Origin: Streptomyces liliifuscus
GTDB lineage: Bacteria > Actinomycetota > Actinomycetes > Streptomycetales > Streptomycetaceae
NCBI RefSeq assembly: GCF_016598615.1
Contig: NZ_CP066831.1
Span: 1,054,001 to 1,118,000, forward strand
Length of the DNA stretch: 64,000 bases
Direction: 5' to 3'
Shown here: one piece after another, positions 26,021 to 34,301 of the stretch
Layout of the letters: each line of letters opens with the position of its first letter
Position numbering within the stretch: the stretch's first letter is position 1
Program-made: the position numbers and the translations under genes
The notes under the pieces: model-generated
The model's database searches: none
The model's input: the letters and a program-made list of their open reading frames with translations, nothing else
Told to the model about the DNA's origin: nothing

Positions 26021-26113
26021 CGACTCATTCATGGAAGCACTTTGGAACCGGGGAAAAGAACAACGATTCTCCCGCCTCCTTGCACAATCCTCTTCTGTTG
26101 GGTTGTGACCCTG

Positions 26114-27019
26114 TCAGGGCAGGGCGGCCGCGGGGGTGCGCACGGAGCGGCGCAGGCCGGCGGCGTCCTGGCTGGGTGGCGCGCCGAACTGTCGGCGGTA
26201 TTCCCGGCTGAACTGTGACGGGTTGTCGTAGCCGACGCGCCGGCCGACGCCGGTGATGTCGTTGGGGTGGGTGGCCAGCAGCAGCCGGGCCTCCTGGAGG
26301 CGGATCTGCTTCTGGAACTGGATGGGGCTCATCGCGGTCACCGTCTGGAAGTTGCGGTGGAAGGCGGAGACGCTCATGCCGGACAGCTGAGCCACGTCCT
26401 CGACCCTGAACGGCTGCGAGTAGTGGTCTCGGATCCATCGCACGGCCCGCGCGATGTGACTGAGGCTGCTGTCGGCGAGGCCCAACTGGCGTACGATGCC
26501 GCCTTGTTCACCGGTGATCAGCCGCCAGAGGATCTCGCGTTTGACCAGCGGGGCGAGCACCTCTCGGTCGCGGGGCTCGTCGAGCAGGCGCAGCAGCCTG
26601 ACCACGGCGTCGAGCAACGGCTCGGGAGCGTCGCTGACGGCGATTCCCGGCGGCGCGCTGCCGCCCGAGCGGGGGATGTCTCCCGTGCCGGCCTGCATGA
26701 GCAGCTCGGCGACAGCGGACGGTTCCAACTTCAGCCCGAAACCCAGCGCAGGACGCTCCGGAGTGGCCTCTGTGAAGTGGCCCGTGACCGGTAGGTCGAC
26801 CGAGGTGACGAGGTACTGCCCGGCGCCGTACTCGTAGACCCGCTCACCCAGCGCGAGGCGTTTCGCACCCTGGGCGATGACCGCGAGGACCGTGCCGGAC
26901 ATCGACAGGTACGGCGGATCGGAGCGGTCGACCCTGGAGATCAGTACGCCGTCGATGGCGGTGGTCCAGTCCGGCCGCGCGTGCCGGATCAACAGGGCGC
27001 GGAACTCGTCGAGGTCCAT
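26114..27019 (-). CDS. AraC-family transcriptional regulator
   Basis: A 301-residue protein with an N-terminal AraC_N cupin-like domain (LSMSGTVLAVIAQGAKRLALGER, trimmed) and a C-terminal double HTH. The first HTH is PFRVEDVAQLSGMSVSAFHR and the second contains DITGVGRRVGYDNPSQFSREYRRQFG. This layout matches the group whose targets are neighbouring dehydrogenase/SDR genes. It is likely an activator of the adjacent SDR, binding the repeats at 25984-26020. The ATG at 27019 has no obvious ribosome site. Confidence 0.88.
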   Translation of the reverse strand: MDLDEFRALLIRHARPDWTTAIDGVLISRVDRSDPPYLSMSGTVLAVIAQGAKRLALGERVYEYGAGQYLVTSVDLPVTGHFTEATPERPALGFGLKLEPSAVAELLMQAGTGDIPRSGGSAPPGIAVSDAPEPLLDAVVRLLRLLDEPRDREVLAPLVKREILWRLITGEQGGIVRQLGLADSSLSHIARAVRWIRDHYSQPFRVEDVAQLSGMSVSAFHRNFQTVTAMSPIQFQKQIRLQEARLLLATHPNDITGVGRRVGYDNPSQFSREYRRQFGAPPSQDAAGLRRSVRTPAAALP

Positions 27020-27086
27020 ACCTCAAATCTATCGTTTTCACGGGTCACGGCGATCGAATGGAATTGACGGATTTCGTGGAACACGG

Positions 27087-27743
27087 TCAGCCGAGGACGA
27101 TCGGGAGTTTCGCGGCCAGTTCGCCCAGTTCGGTGTTCTCCGCGTCGGTCGGGGCACGCCGTCCGGTGCCGACCAGCAGTGCGTCCTTGTCGGAGAACGA
27201 CGCCGGGAACGCGGACCCGGCGATCTCCTCCAGCATCCCGCGGGACCGGGCGAGCCCCTCCGCGGGCGGCTCCGCCGCGTCCTGGAGGTGTGCGACCAGG
27301 TCGAGGTGGTGCAGTGTCCACTCGAGGACGTACGCGGAAAGGTAGTCGCCCGTGGTGAGGATCTGGTCGCGGGTGCCCACCCGTAGGCCCCGGTCGGCGA
27401 GTTCGGCGGCGCGGCCGGCGGCCGAGCCGACGTCGTCCAGGTGGAACTTGAGCAGCCATGGCTCCCCGTACGCGGCGGCCAGCCGGACGGTCAGTGCGTC
27501 GAGCGGGTCGTCGCCCGTCGGCGGCGTTTCGGCGACGTCCCAGTAGGTCACCGCGTCGCGGGTCGGTTCCGCCTCGGCGGGGGTCACGAGGGTGATCAGG
27601 ACGTCCTGGGCGTCGATGACCAGATGGCACACCAGGTCCCGCACGAGCCAGCCGGTACAGCCGGACGGCCGGGCGAAATCCTCGTCCGACAACTCGGCGA
27701 CCGCCGCGCGCAACGCCGTCCAGGAGCGTGAGAAGAGATCCAC
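27087..27743 (-). CDS. DinB / maleylpyruvate-isomerase-type mycothiol-dependent family protein
   Basis: A four-helix-bundle protein of about 218 residues. Its landmarks are ALRAAVAELSDEDFARPSGC near the N-terminus, GWLVRDLVCHLVID carrying the first metal-ligand His, and YVLEWTLHHLDLVAHL carrying the HxxD-type ligands. The C-terminal domain is unassigned. Members are mycothiol-dependent transferases or isomerases. The start is uncertain: GTG 27743 begins the domain (VDLFSRSW), while ATG 27785 is also in frame and lacks a ribosome site. It is divergent from the kinase at 27877. Confidence 0.78.
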   Translation of the reverse strand: MDLFSRSWTALRAAVAELSDEDFARPSGCTGWLVRDLVCHLVIDAQDVLITLVTPAEAEPTRDAVTYWDVAETPPTGDDPLDALTVRLAAAYGEPWLLKFHLDDVGSAAGRAAELADRGLRVGTRDQILTTGDYLSAYVLEWTLHHLDLVAHLQDAAEPPAEGLARSRGMLEEIAGSAFPASFSDKDALLVGTGRRAPTDAENTELGELAAKLPIVLG

Positions 27744-27876
27744 CCCGGCAAGGTAGTGCGGTGCCGCGAGGACGTACAAACGCATTTGTACGGTCGACTC
27801 GCGCACCCGGCGGATGCGTTTGCCCGCACGCTGTCACCCTGCCGGTGAGCGAGGGCGCCATCGGTACGGTGTCGCG

Positions 27877-28401
27877 ATGACGACCATCTCCTCCCCCGCA
27901 CAGCTGGTCGTGCTGCGCGGCAACAGCGCGAGCGGCAAGAGTTCGGTGGCCGCGGGCTTGCGTGAGCGATATGGGCGGGGTCTCGCCCTGGTGAGTCAGG
28001 ACACCCTCCGCCGCGAGGTTCTGCGCGAGCGCGACATCCCCGGCGGCGCGAACATCGGCCTGATCGACCTGACCGTCCGGCACGCCCTGGAACACGGCTT
28101 CCACACCGTGCTGGAAGGCATTCTGTACGTCGCGCACTACGGCGAGATGCTGGCCCGGCTCCTGGCCGACCACCCCCACCGCACCCACTGCTTCTACCTG
28201 GACGTCCCCTTCGGGGAGACCCTCGCCCGGCACGCCACCAAACCGATCGCCCACACGGTCGGCGAGAGCGAACTGCGGGACTGGTACCGGCCGCTGGACC
28301 TCCTGCCGGGTGACATCGAGACCGTGATTCCCGCAGGCAGTTCCCTCGCCGAAACCGTGGATCAGGTCATGCACTGCTCCGGCCTGGCCGCACTGGCGTA
28401 G
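27877..28401 (+). CDS. P-loop kinase, zeta-toxin / chloramphenicol-phosphotransferase-like
   Basis: A 174-residue P-loop protein. Walker A is VVLRGNSASGKSSVA at about residues 12-26, SQDTLRREVLRERD is a likely substrate-binding region, and HCFYLDVPF is a Walker-B-like strand. Zeta toxins and small-molecule kinases share this fold. No antitoxin gene is adjacent, so a toxin role is not supported. The ATG at 27877 begins the domain cleanly. The phosphorylated substrate is unknown. Confidence 0.78.
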   Translation: MTTISSPAQLVVLRGNSASGKSSVAAGLRERYGRGLALVSQDTLRREVLRERDIPGGANIGLIDLTVRHALEHGFHTVLEGILYVAHYGEMLARLLADHPHRTHCFYLDVPFGETLARHATKPIAHTVGESELRDWYRPLDLLPGDIETVIPAGSSLAETVDQVMHCSGLAALA

Positions 28402-28861
28402 GCACAGGGCACGCCGTGAGCGCCCGGGCGGATGCGCTCTCGGCGTGGCGCGTGCCGGGCCTGGTGCGCCCTTGAGTGCCCCAACTCACAAGGTGCCCGG
28501 CCCCTCTCACGGAACAAGCGGGGATGGCCGGCCGTTCATCTGTATGTGGCTGCGGAGGGGACAGTGTCCCCGGGCCTCACCTCAAGCCCATGGGGACGAT
28601 CGTTCGGCTGAAGCCCCATGGAGCACTCCGCCGAGAGGCGACCGCCCTCCGCACGCCACGGCCTACGGCCCCGGCTGGTCTCCCCCGTCCAGTCGGGGCT
28701 TTCCGCTGCGTGCTGCGCGCCCGTCGCACGGCGGTGGCGGTGGCAGCGCGACGCTGTCGACGCAGCGACCGTGACCGCCCTGTCCACGGCCGCTGGCGGC
28801 CGGGCGGCTGCCGTGACAGGGTCGGCGTGCTCGTGAACAGGTCATTGGTAAGGGGAAGTTC
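28402..28861. other. 460-bp gap with no convincing gene
   Basis: Several short frames exist on both strands but none has a ribosome site together with protein-like composition. The last 40 bp contain a ribosome site for the 28862 gene, and its promoter is expected upstream. Nothing else was recognised. Confidence 0.5.
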
Positions 28862-29437
28862 GTGGACACGCAGATCTGGGACACGCTGGTCGAGTCGATG
28901 AAGAACGCGTACACCGCGGGTCTCGGCGAAGGGGCCGTGCCCCGCCCGGTGATCATGCCGCTGGTGCGCGGCGAGCTCGTCGGTCTGATCCGGGTACGCC
29001 CCACCAGCGTCGGCAGGGACGCGCAAACCGGCATCGCCCAGCTCTCGAACATCGCCGCGGCGGCCGGTGCGGACGAGGTCGTCCTCGTCTGGGAGACCCA
29101 GGACGTCGCCACGGCGTGTCAGCTGCCGGTCGCCGGCCCGGCGCCCTGTCTGAACATGGTGCACGCCACGAAGGACGGCGGCCACGTTCTCCACCAGCTT
29201 CCCTACACCGAACAGCCTTCACCCCAGTCCCCCGAGGGCCAGTCGTCGGCCGCGCCCCACTGGCTTCCCGCGCCGGAGCCGCAGCCGGGCGGCGAACTGG
29301 TCCCGCCGATCCGGGCCGCCGTCGAGTTCTCCTTCACTCCGCTGGAGATGGACCACCCGTCCCCCTTCGGCGTCACCGTCGTCCTGATGGAAGAGGACGG
29401 CTACAACATCCGTCTGACGGACACGTTCATCCCCTGA
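28862..29437 (+). CDS. Conserved-looking hypothetical protein (191 aa)
   Basis: The GTG at 28862 has AAGGGGA at 28850-28856 with a 5-nt spacer. The product, starting VDTQIWDTLVESMKNAYTAG, is soluble. It has an alternating beta/alpha pattern in its first 110 residues (VIMPLVRGELVGLIRVRP, DEVVLVWETQD), a Pro-rich linker, and a C-terminal beta segment. No family is recognised. It converges on the acyl-CoA ligase at 29452 with only 14 bp between stops, so it marks the left edge of the phosphoglycolipid cluster rather than belonging to it. Confidence 0.6.
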   Translation: MDTQIWDTLVESMKNAYTAGLGEGAVPRPVIMPLVRGELVGLIRVRPTSVGRDAQTGIAQLSNIAAAAGADEVVLVWETQDVATACQLPVAGPAPCLNMVHATKDGGHVLHQLPYTEQPSPQSPEGQSSAAPHWLPAPEPQPGGELVPPIRAAVEFSFTPLEMDHPSPFGVTVVLMEEDGYNIRLTDTFIP

Positions 29438-29451
29438 GGGTCACGGCACTC

Positions 29452-31017
29452 TCATGATTCGTCGCCCGTTCCCGCTCCGATCCGGGCGACGAGTTCCCGC
29501 TTGAGGACCTTCCCGCTCGGGCCCAGCGGGAGAGCGGCGGCGAACTCCACTCGGCGCGGGTACTTGTAGGAGGCGATGCGCCGACGGGTCCAGGCGATGA
29601 TGCCCTCGGCGAGGGACTCGTCCGTCGCGGCACCGGGGCGGGGGACGATCACCGCGCATATCTCCTGGCCGTAGCGCGGGTCGGGGACGCCGATCACCGC
29701 GACCTGGGCGACGGACGGGTGGCGGGACAGGATCTCCTCGACCTCGCGCGGGTACACGTTGTACCCGCCGCGCACGATCATGTCCTTCTTGCGGTCGACG
29801 ATCGTCAGATAGCCCTCGGCGTCCTTCACTCCGAGGTCGCCCGAGCGGAACCAGCCGTCCACGAGCGCGACTTCGGTGGCCGCGGGGTCGTCGAGGTAGC
29901 CGATCATGACGTTGTGGCCGCGGACCACGATCTCGCCGACCTCGCCCGGCGGGAGCAGCACGATCCTGTCCTCGGTGCCAGCCTGGGCTATCTCCGCCTC
30001 CACGCCCCGGATCGGCTTGCCCACGGTGCCCGGCCGCCGGGGCCAGGCGCTCTGGTTGTAGGTGACACAGGGAGATGTCTCGGTCAGGCCGTAGCCCTCG
30101 TAGACGGGGCAGCCGAACGTCGTCTCGATGTCCTGGAGCACCCTGACCGGCAGTGCCGAGCCGCCGGAGTACGCCCGGGCGAGCGGCGGACGGCGGGCGT
30201 CCCGGGCGGCGGCCTCCAGCAGCGTGATGTACATCGTCGGCACTCCCATGAGCACCGTGCATCCCTCGCGCACCATCACATCGAGCGCCTCGTCCGGTGT
30301 GAAGCGGGACATCAGGACGAGGGTCGCGCCGGCGCGGAAGCACGTCCCCATGCCGCAGACCTGGCCGAAGGTGTGGAACAGGGGCAGGCAGCCCAGGAGG
30401 ACGTCGCCGGAGTCCATGGCGAACGGCGAGAGCATCGTCGTGTCGATGTTCATGACGAGGTTGAGGTGGCTGAGCATGACGCCCTTGGGGCGGCCCGTGG
30501 TACCCGAGGTGTAGAGGATCAGCGCGATGTCGTCCGGCGCGCAGGGCACCGGGGCCTCGATCGGCACGGCCCGGGCCGCAGGCTCGTCCAGCTCCCTCCC
30601 GCTGCCGTCGTCGTCCGCCTCCAACGTCAACAGCGGTACCTCCGCGCGCTTCGCCGCCCGCTCCCCCTCCCCGAGGAGCGACCCCGCGCACAGCATGACC
30701 CGGGCTCCCGAGTGCCCGAGGATGTACGCGATCTCCTCCGCCTTCAGCAGCGCGTTCACCGGTACGACGGTCGCGCCGAGTGCGAGGACAGCGAAGTAGG
30801 CCGCCGGGAAGGCCGGTGTGTTGGGCAGCAACAGCGCGACCCGGTCGCCGGGGCCGATCCCTCGGTCGCGCAGTGCCGCCGCGTACCGGCGCGCGGTCAG
30901 CCAGAGGTCGCCGTATGAGATGCGCCGGTGGCCGGCAACCAGCGCGGTGTGGTCGGGGCGGCGCGTCGCGGAGTCGGCAAGCACGTCCGCCGCCGAGAGC
31001 GTGGCACCGCCCCTCAT
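29452..31017 (-). CDS. moeA4: Acyl-CoA ligase (ANL superfamily), probable MoeA4-type C5N enzyme
   Basis: A 521-residue AMP-binding enzyme. It has the P-loop-like motif LYTSGTTGRPKG near residue 165, the YEGYGLTETSP adenylation motif near 300, GWFRSGDLG, and the C-terminal lysine motif PLGPSGKVLKREL. By analogy with moenomycin and asukamycin, it would activate 5-aminolevulinate as a CoA ester that cyclises to 2-amino-3-hydroxycyclopent-2-enone (C5N). That role is inferred from the divergent ALA synthase 177 bp away; on sequence alone it could be a fatty-acid CoA ligase. No TTA codon was seen. Confidence 0.8.
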   Translation of the reverse strand: MRGGATLSAADVLADSATRRPDHTALVAGHRRISYGDLWLTARRYAAALRDRGIGPGDRVALLLPNTPAFPAAYFAVLALGATVVPVNALLKAEEIAYILGHSGARVMLCAGSLLGEGERAAKRAEVPLLTLEADDDGSGRELDEPAARAVPIEAPVPCAPDDIALILYTSGTTGRPKGVMLSHLNLVMNIDTTMLSPFAMDSGDVLLGCLPLFHTFGQVCGMGTCFRAGATLVLMSRFTPDEALDVMVREGCTVLMGVPTMYITLLEAAARDARRPPLARAYSGGSALPVRVLQDIETTFGCPVYEGYGLTETSPCVTYNQSAWPRRPGTVGKPIRGVEAEIAQAGTEDRIVLLPPGEVGEIVVRGHNVMIGYLDDPAATEVALVDGWFRSGDLGVKDAEGYLTIVDRKKDMIVRGGYNVYPREVEEILSRHPSVAQVAVIGVPDPRYGQEICAVIVPRPGAATDESLAEGIIAWTRRRIASYKYPRRVEFAAALPLGPSGKVLKRELVARIGAGTGDES

Positions 31018-31194
31018 CGGCCCGGTCCGCGCATTCCGGAACGGCCGGAAAGAGCCTTGTGAATCCGCGGGAGGGAGATTTCAAATTCGGTCATAGATAC
31101 TCCGCTTTCGTGCGATGGCGCACTGTGCAGGGACCGCGAGGCATCCTACGATGAGGCGCGCCGGAGGGAAAGCGACAGAGAGCGAGTATGAGAC

Positions 31195-32412
31195 ATGTCC
31201 GAGTACATGGATTTCTTCGCACGCCTTGGGCAGCAGACGTCCGAGCGGAAAAGGGAGTTCCTGGAGCTCGGCCGTATCGCGGGCCGTTTCCCGGCGGCCG
31301 GTACGGCACACCATGGCGAGATATCGATCTGGTGCAGCAACGACTACTTAGGTATGGGCCAGCACCCGGACGTTCTGGCGGCGATGAAGAACGCCGTCGA
31401 CGAATGCGGCGCCGGCTCCGGCGGTTCGCGCAACATAGGCGGGACGAACCACTATCACGTCGCATTGGAGGCGGAACTCGCCGCGCTGCACGGAAAGGAG
31501 GACGCGGTGTTGTTCACCTCCGGGTATTCGGCCAACGAGGGCGCGCTCTCCGTGCTCGCCGGGCGCATCGACGACTGTGCCGTGTTCTCCGACCAGTTGA
31601 ACCACGCGTCCATCATCGACGGTTTGCGGCACAGCGGAGCCCAGAAGTTCATCTACCGGCACAACGACTGCGCGCATCTCGAGAAACTGCTGTCCGGTGT
31701 GGATCCGCAGCGGCCGAAACTCGTCGTGACGGAATCCGTGCACTCGATGCGCGGCGATATCGCGCCACTCGCGGAGATCGCCGACATCGCCAAGCGGTAC
31801 GGGGCGGTGACGTTCGTGGACGAGGTGCACGCCGTCGGCATGTACGGTCCCGAGGGCGCGGGCATCGCGGCGCGGGAGGGCCTCGCCCCAGCGTTCACCG
31901 TGGTCATGGGGACGCTGGCCAAGGGCTTCGGGATGACCGGCGGCTATGTCGCCGGGCCCACGGTCCTGATGGACGCGGTCCGGGCCTTCGCCCGCTCGTT
32001 CATCTTCACCACGGCACTGCCGCCCGCGGTGGCCGCCGGCGCGCTCGCCGCCGTACGGCATCTGCGCGGCTCCCAGCTGGAACGCGAGCGGCTCACGGCC
32101 AACGCCACCCTGATGCACGGGCTGTTGCGGGACAGGGGCATCCCCATCCTGTCCGATCAGACCCACATCGTGTCGGTCCTCGTCGGTGAGGACCGCCTCT
32201 GCAAGGAGATGTCGGCGCTGCTTCTTGAGCGGCACGGCGCCTATGTGCAGGCCATCAACGCGCCGAGCGTGCCGACGGGCGAGGAGATCCTCCGGGTCGC
32301 TCCCTCCGCCGTTCACGAGGCGGCCGACGTCCGGTGGTTCGTCGACGCGCTGGACGGGATCTGGACCGAGCTCGGCGCGTCGCGCGAGGACGCCCCGGTG
32401 GCGGCCTCCTAG
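31195..32412 (+). CDS. moeC4: 5-aminolevulinate synthase, C5N-type
   Basis: A 405-residue alpha-oxoamine synthase with the ALAS signatures [15 protein letters not shown], the [12 protein letters not shown] and [13 protein letters not shown] blocks, and the PLP-lysine region [14 protein letters not shown]. It condenses glycine and succinyl-CoA to 5-aminolevulinate. Streptomyces make haem by the C5 route, so an ALA synthase here points to the C5N unit. A TTA codon lies at 31348-31350 (residue 52). The ATG at 31195 has only a weak GAGAG-type ribosome site. Confidence 0.9.
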   Translation: MSEYMDFFARLGQQTSERKREFLELGRIAGRFPAAGTAHHGEISIWCSNDYLGMGQHPDVLAAMKNAVDECGAGSGGSRNIGGTNHYHVALEAELAALHGKEDAVLFTSGYSANEGALSVLAGRIDDCAVFSDQLNHASIIDGLRHSGAQKFIYRHNDCAHLEKLLSGVDPQRPKLVVTESVHSMRGDIAPLAEIADIAKRYGAVTFVDEVHAVGMYGPEGAGIAAREGLAPAFTVVMGTLAKGFGMTGGYVAGPTVLMDAVRAFARSFIFTTALPPAVAAGALAAVRHLRGSQLERERLTANATLMHGLLRDRGIPILSDQTHIVSVLVGEDRLCKEMSALLLERHGAYVQAINAPSVPTGEEILRVAPSAVHEAADVRWFVDALDGIWTELGASREDAPVAAS

Positions 32413-32470
32413 GCGTGCCGGACCCGCGACGTCTGCGTGGTTGATCCGCCGGACCGGACCTGGTGTGTTG

Positions 32471-32552
32471 TCCGAGGACGTCGGTGAGGGGTGCGGAGAC
32501 GCCGGTGTGCGTTGTCCGGGGACGCCGGTGAGTCGTCCGGGGACATCGGTGG
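32471..32552. repeat. Four degenerate 17-bp tandem units between convergent genes
   Basis: tccgaggacgtcggtga (32471), tgcggagacgccggtgt (32492), tccggggacgccggtga (32515) and tccggggacatcggtgg (32536) recur every 21-23 bp in the 152-bp gap between the convergent ALA synthase and ABC genes. They encode no recognisable gene. A role as protein-binding site, processing site or decayed minisatellite is undetermined. Confidence 0.55.
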
Positions 32553-32564
32553 CCGGCGACACGC

Positions 32565-34289
32565 CTAGTCCGCCCGCGACGAGATGCGTCGCATCTCCGC
32601 GGACTCGGCCAGCACCTCCTCCCAGGTCCCCGCCGCGTCCACGCGCCCGTCCTTCAGGACCACCACCCGGGCTGCCGCGCGCAGCAGCGCGGGCCGGTGC
32701 GACACAGCGAGGACGGTGACCGAGCCGTCCAGCAGCCTGCTCCACAGGAGTTGCTCGGTGGCGGGGTCCAGGGCGCTGGAGACGTCGTCCAGGACCAGGA
32801 GTTCGGGGCGTCGGGCCAGCATGCGGGCGATCGCCGTCCGCTGGAGCTGGCCGCCGGACAGCCTGAGGCCCCGCGGGCCCACGACGGTGTCGGCGCCGTC
32901 CTGCATCGCCGCCACGTCGGGGGCGAGGACCGCGGTGTGCGCGACGTCCTCGAAGATCCTCCCGTCGTCGTCGCCGAGGCCCAGCAGGACGTTGTCCCGC
33001 AGCGATCCGCTGAACAGGCGCGGGTCCTGGGGGGTGTAGCCGCAGCGCGGGGGCACCAGGAAGTTCGCGGGGTCGACGATCGGTTCCCCGTTCCAGAGCA
33101 CGGTGCCCCGCTCGTGCGGCAGCAGCCCCAGGACGGCCCGTATCAGCGTCGACTTGCCCGAACCGACGCCACCCGTGACCACGGTGACCGAGTGGCGTAC
33201 GACGGTCAGGTCAATGTCCTCGACGCCACGCTCCGAGCCGGGGTAGCTGGCGGTCAGCCCGCGGACGGTCAACTCCCGGAGCTCGGGTGCCCGTTCAGGC
33301 ACGGGCGCCGGTTCCTCGGCCAGAGTGCGGGGCCGTCGTCCGAGGAAGTCGGCGATCCGGCCGAGCGCCACGGAGACCCGCTGCAGTCGCACCGAGAGGA
33401 TCCCGATCGAGGCCAGCGCCTCGGCGAGGATCTGCAGATAGAAGGTGAACAGAGCCAGGTCGCCGACGCTGAACGTCCCGCTGTGTGCCCGGCCCGCCGT
33501 CAGCAGTAGTACGACGCCGATGCCGAGGGGGGCCGCGTTGCCGATCACGGTCCGCTGCACGCCCGCGAACAGTTCCTCGCGCACCGCCGCCTTCGCCCGG
33601 GCCTCGTTCAACCGGCCGATGTGCGCCGCCACCTGGTCCTCGGCGGCCGCCGCCTGCACCGCCTTCACGGCTCCGACCGCCTCCCGCAGGGCGCCCGCGA
33701 CCTCGGCCGAAGCGCCACGGGTGGCGCGCCGGTAGCGGAGGAAGCGGCCGTGGACCGCCGCCGTGACCAGCGCGACCAGGACCAGCAGCGCCAGCAGCGC
33801 GCTCGTGACCACCGCGTCGATCCGCATCATGACGGTGACGGAAGCGAAGACGAACAGCCAGTGCGCGAGGTTGGTGGGCGCCCAGGCCACGAAGAAGCCC
33901 GTCTCGTCGACGTCCTCGCCCACCACCCGCAGCCCCTCCCCCGAGGTCGTGCGGGACGCGGCTCCCCGACCGCGCAGGGCGGAACCCAGCAGTTCGCGCC
34001 GCATCCGGATCGTCGTGCCGTACTGGACCCGCGGCTCCAGCCGGTTGATCATCACGCCGAACTGCAGGCACAGCCGTGCCCCCTCGATGGCGGCCACCCA
34101 GGCGATGAGCAGCCAGACTCCGCCGCCGGCGCCGATCTGGTCGAACAGCCGCTGGAACAGCAGCCCCACCGCCAGGGTCCCCGCCCTCAACAGCACCCAC
34201 AGCCCGGTCAGCGTCCAGTACGCGCCCGTCGAACCGCGCAGCACGGCCCCGAGCTGCCTGAACGTGCCCCGTGCTTCGATGTCGGCCAC
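32565..34289 (-). CDS. ABC exporter half (TMD-NBD), second gene of the MoeD5/MoeJ5-type pair
   Basis: A 574-residue type-I exporter half with six N-terminal membrane helices and a nucleotide-binding domain from about residue 340. Walker A is VTGGVGSGKSTLIR, the signature is an intact LSGGQ (LRLSGGQLQRTAIAR), and Walker B is LLVLDDVSS. Walker B has Asp where the catalytic Glu is expected, so its own ATP site is degenerate. The start is GTG 34289, 12 bp after the upstream half, and the two are surely cotranscribed. The pair would form a heterodimer exporting the phosphoglycolipid or flipping an intermediate. Which half equals MoeD5 or MoeJ5 is left open. Confidence 0.85.
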   Translation of the reverse strand: MADIEARGTFRQLGAVLRGSTGAYWTLTGLWVLLRAGTLAVGLLFQRLFDQIGAGGGVWLLIAWVAAIEGARLCLQFGVMINRLEPRVQYGTTIRMRRELLGSALRGRGAASRTTSGEGLRVVGEDVDETGFFVAWAPTNLAHWLFVFASVTVMMRIDAVVTSALLALLVLVALVTAAVHGRFLRYRRATRGASAEVAGALREAVGAVKAVQAAAAEDQVAAHIGRLNEARAKAAVREELFAGVQRTVIGNAAPLGIGVVLLLTAGRAHSGTFSVGDLALFTFYLQILAEALASIGILSVRLQRVSVALGRIADFLGRRPRTLAEEPAPVPERAPELRELTVRGLTASYPGSERGVEDIDLTVVRHSVTVVTGGVGSGKSTLIRAVLGLLPHERGTVLWNGEPIVDPANFLVPPRCGYTPQDPRLFSGSLRDNVLLGLGDDDGRIFEDVAHTAVLAPDVAAMQDGADTVVGPRGLRLSGGQLQRTAIARMLARRPELLVLDDVSSALDPATEQLLWSRLLDGSVTVLAVSHRPALLRAAARVVVLKDGRVDAAGTWEEVLAESAEMRRISSRAD

Positions 34290-34301
34290 CCTCCCGCCCC
34301 G

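Noticed and set aside
25007..26032. The M4 peptidase frame stays open leftward-to-rightward into the SDR region, as if the two were fused.
   Set aside because: The upper part is only antisense/frame-shifted reading of the SDR gene; the SDR in its own frame has a strong ribosome site and all catalytic motifs, and the peptidase has its own signal peptide start at 25006.
27877..28401. Zeta-toxin half of a toxin-antitoxin pair.
   Set aside because: No small antitoxin gene is adjacent; the neighbours are a DinB-like gene and a 460-bp gap.
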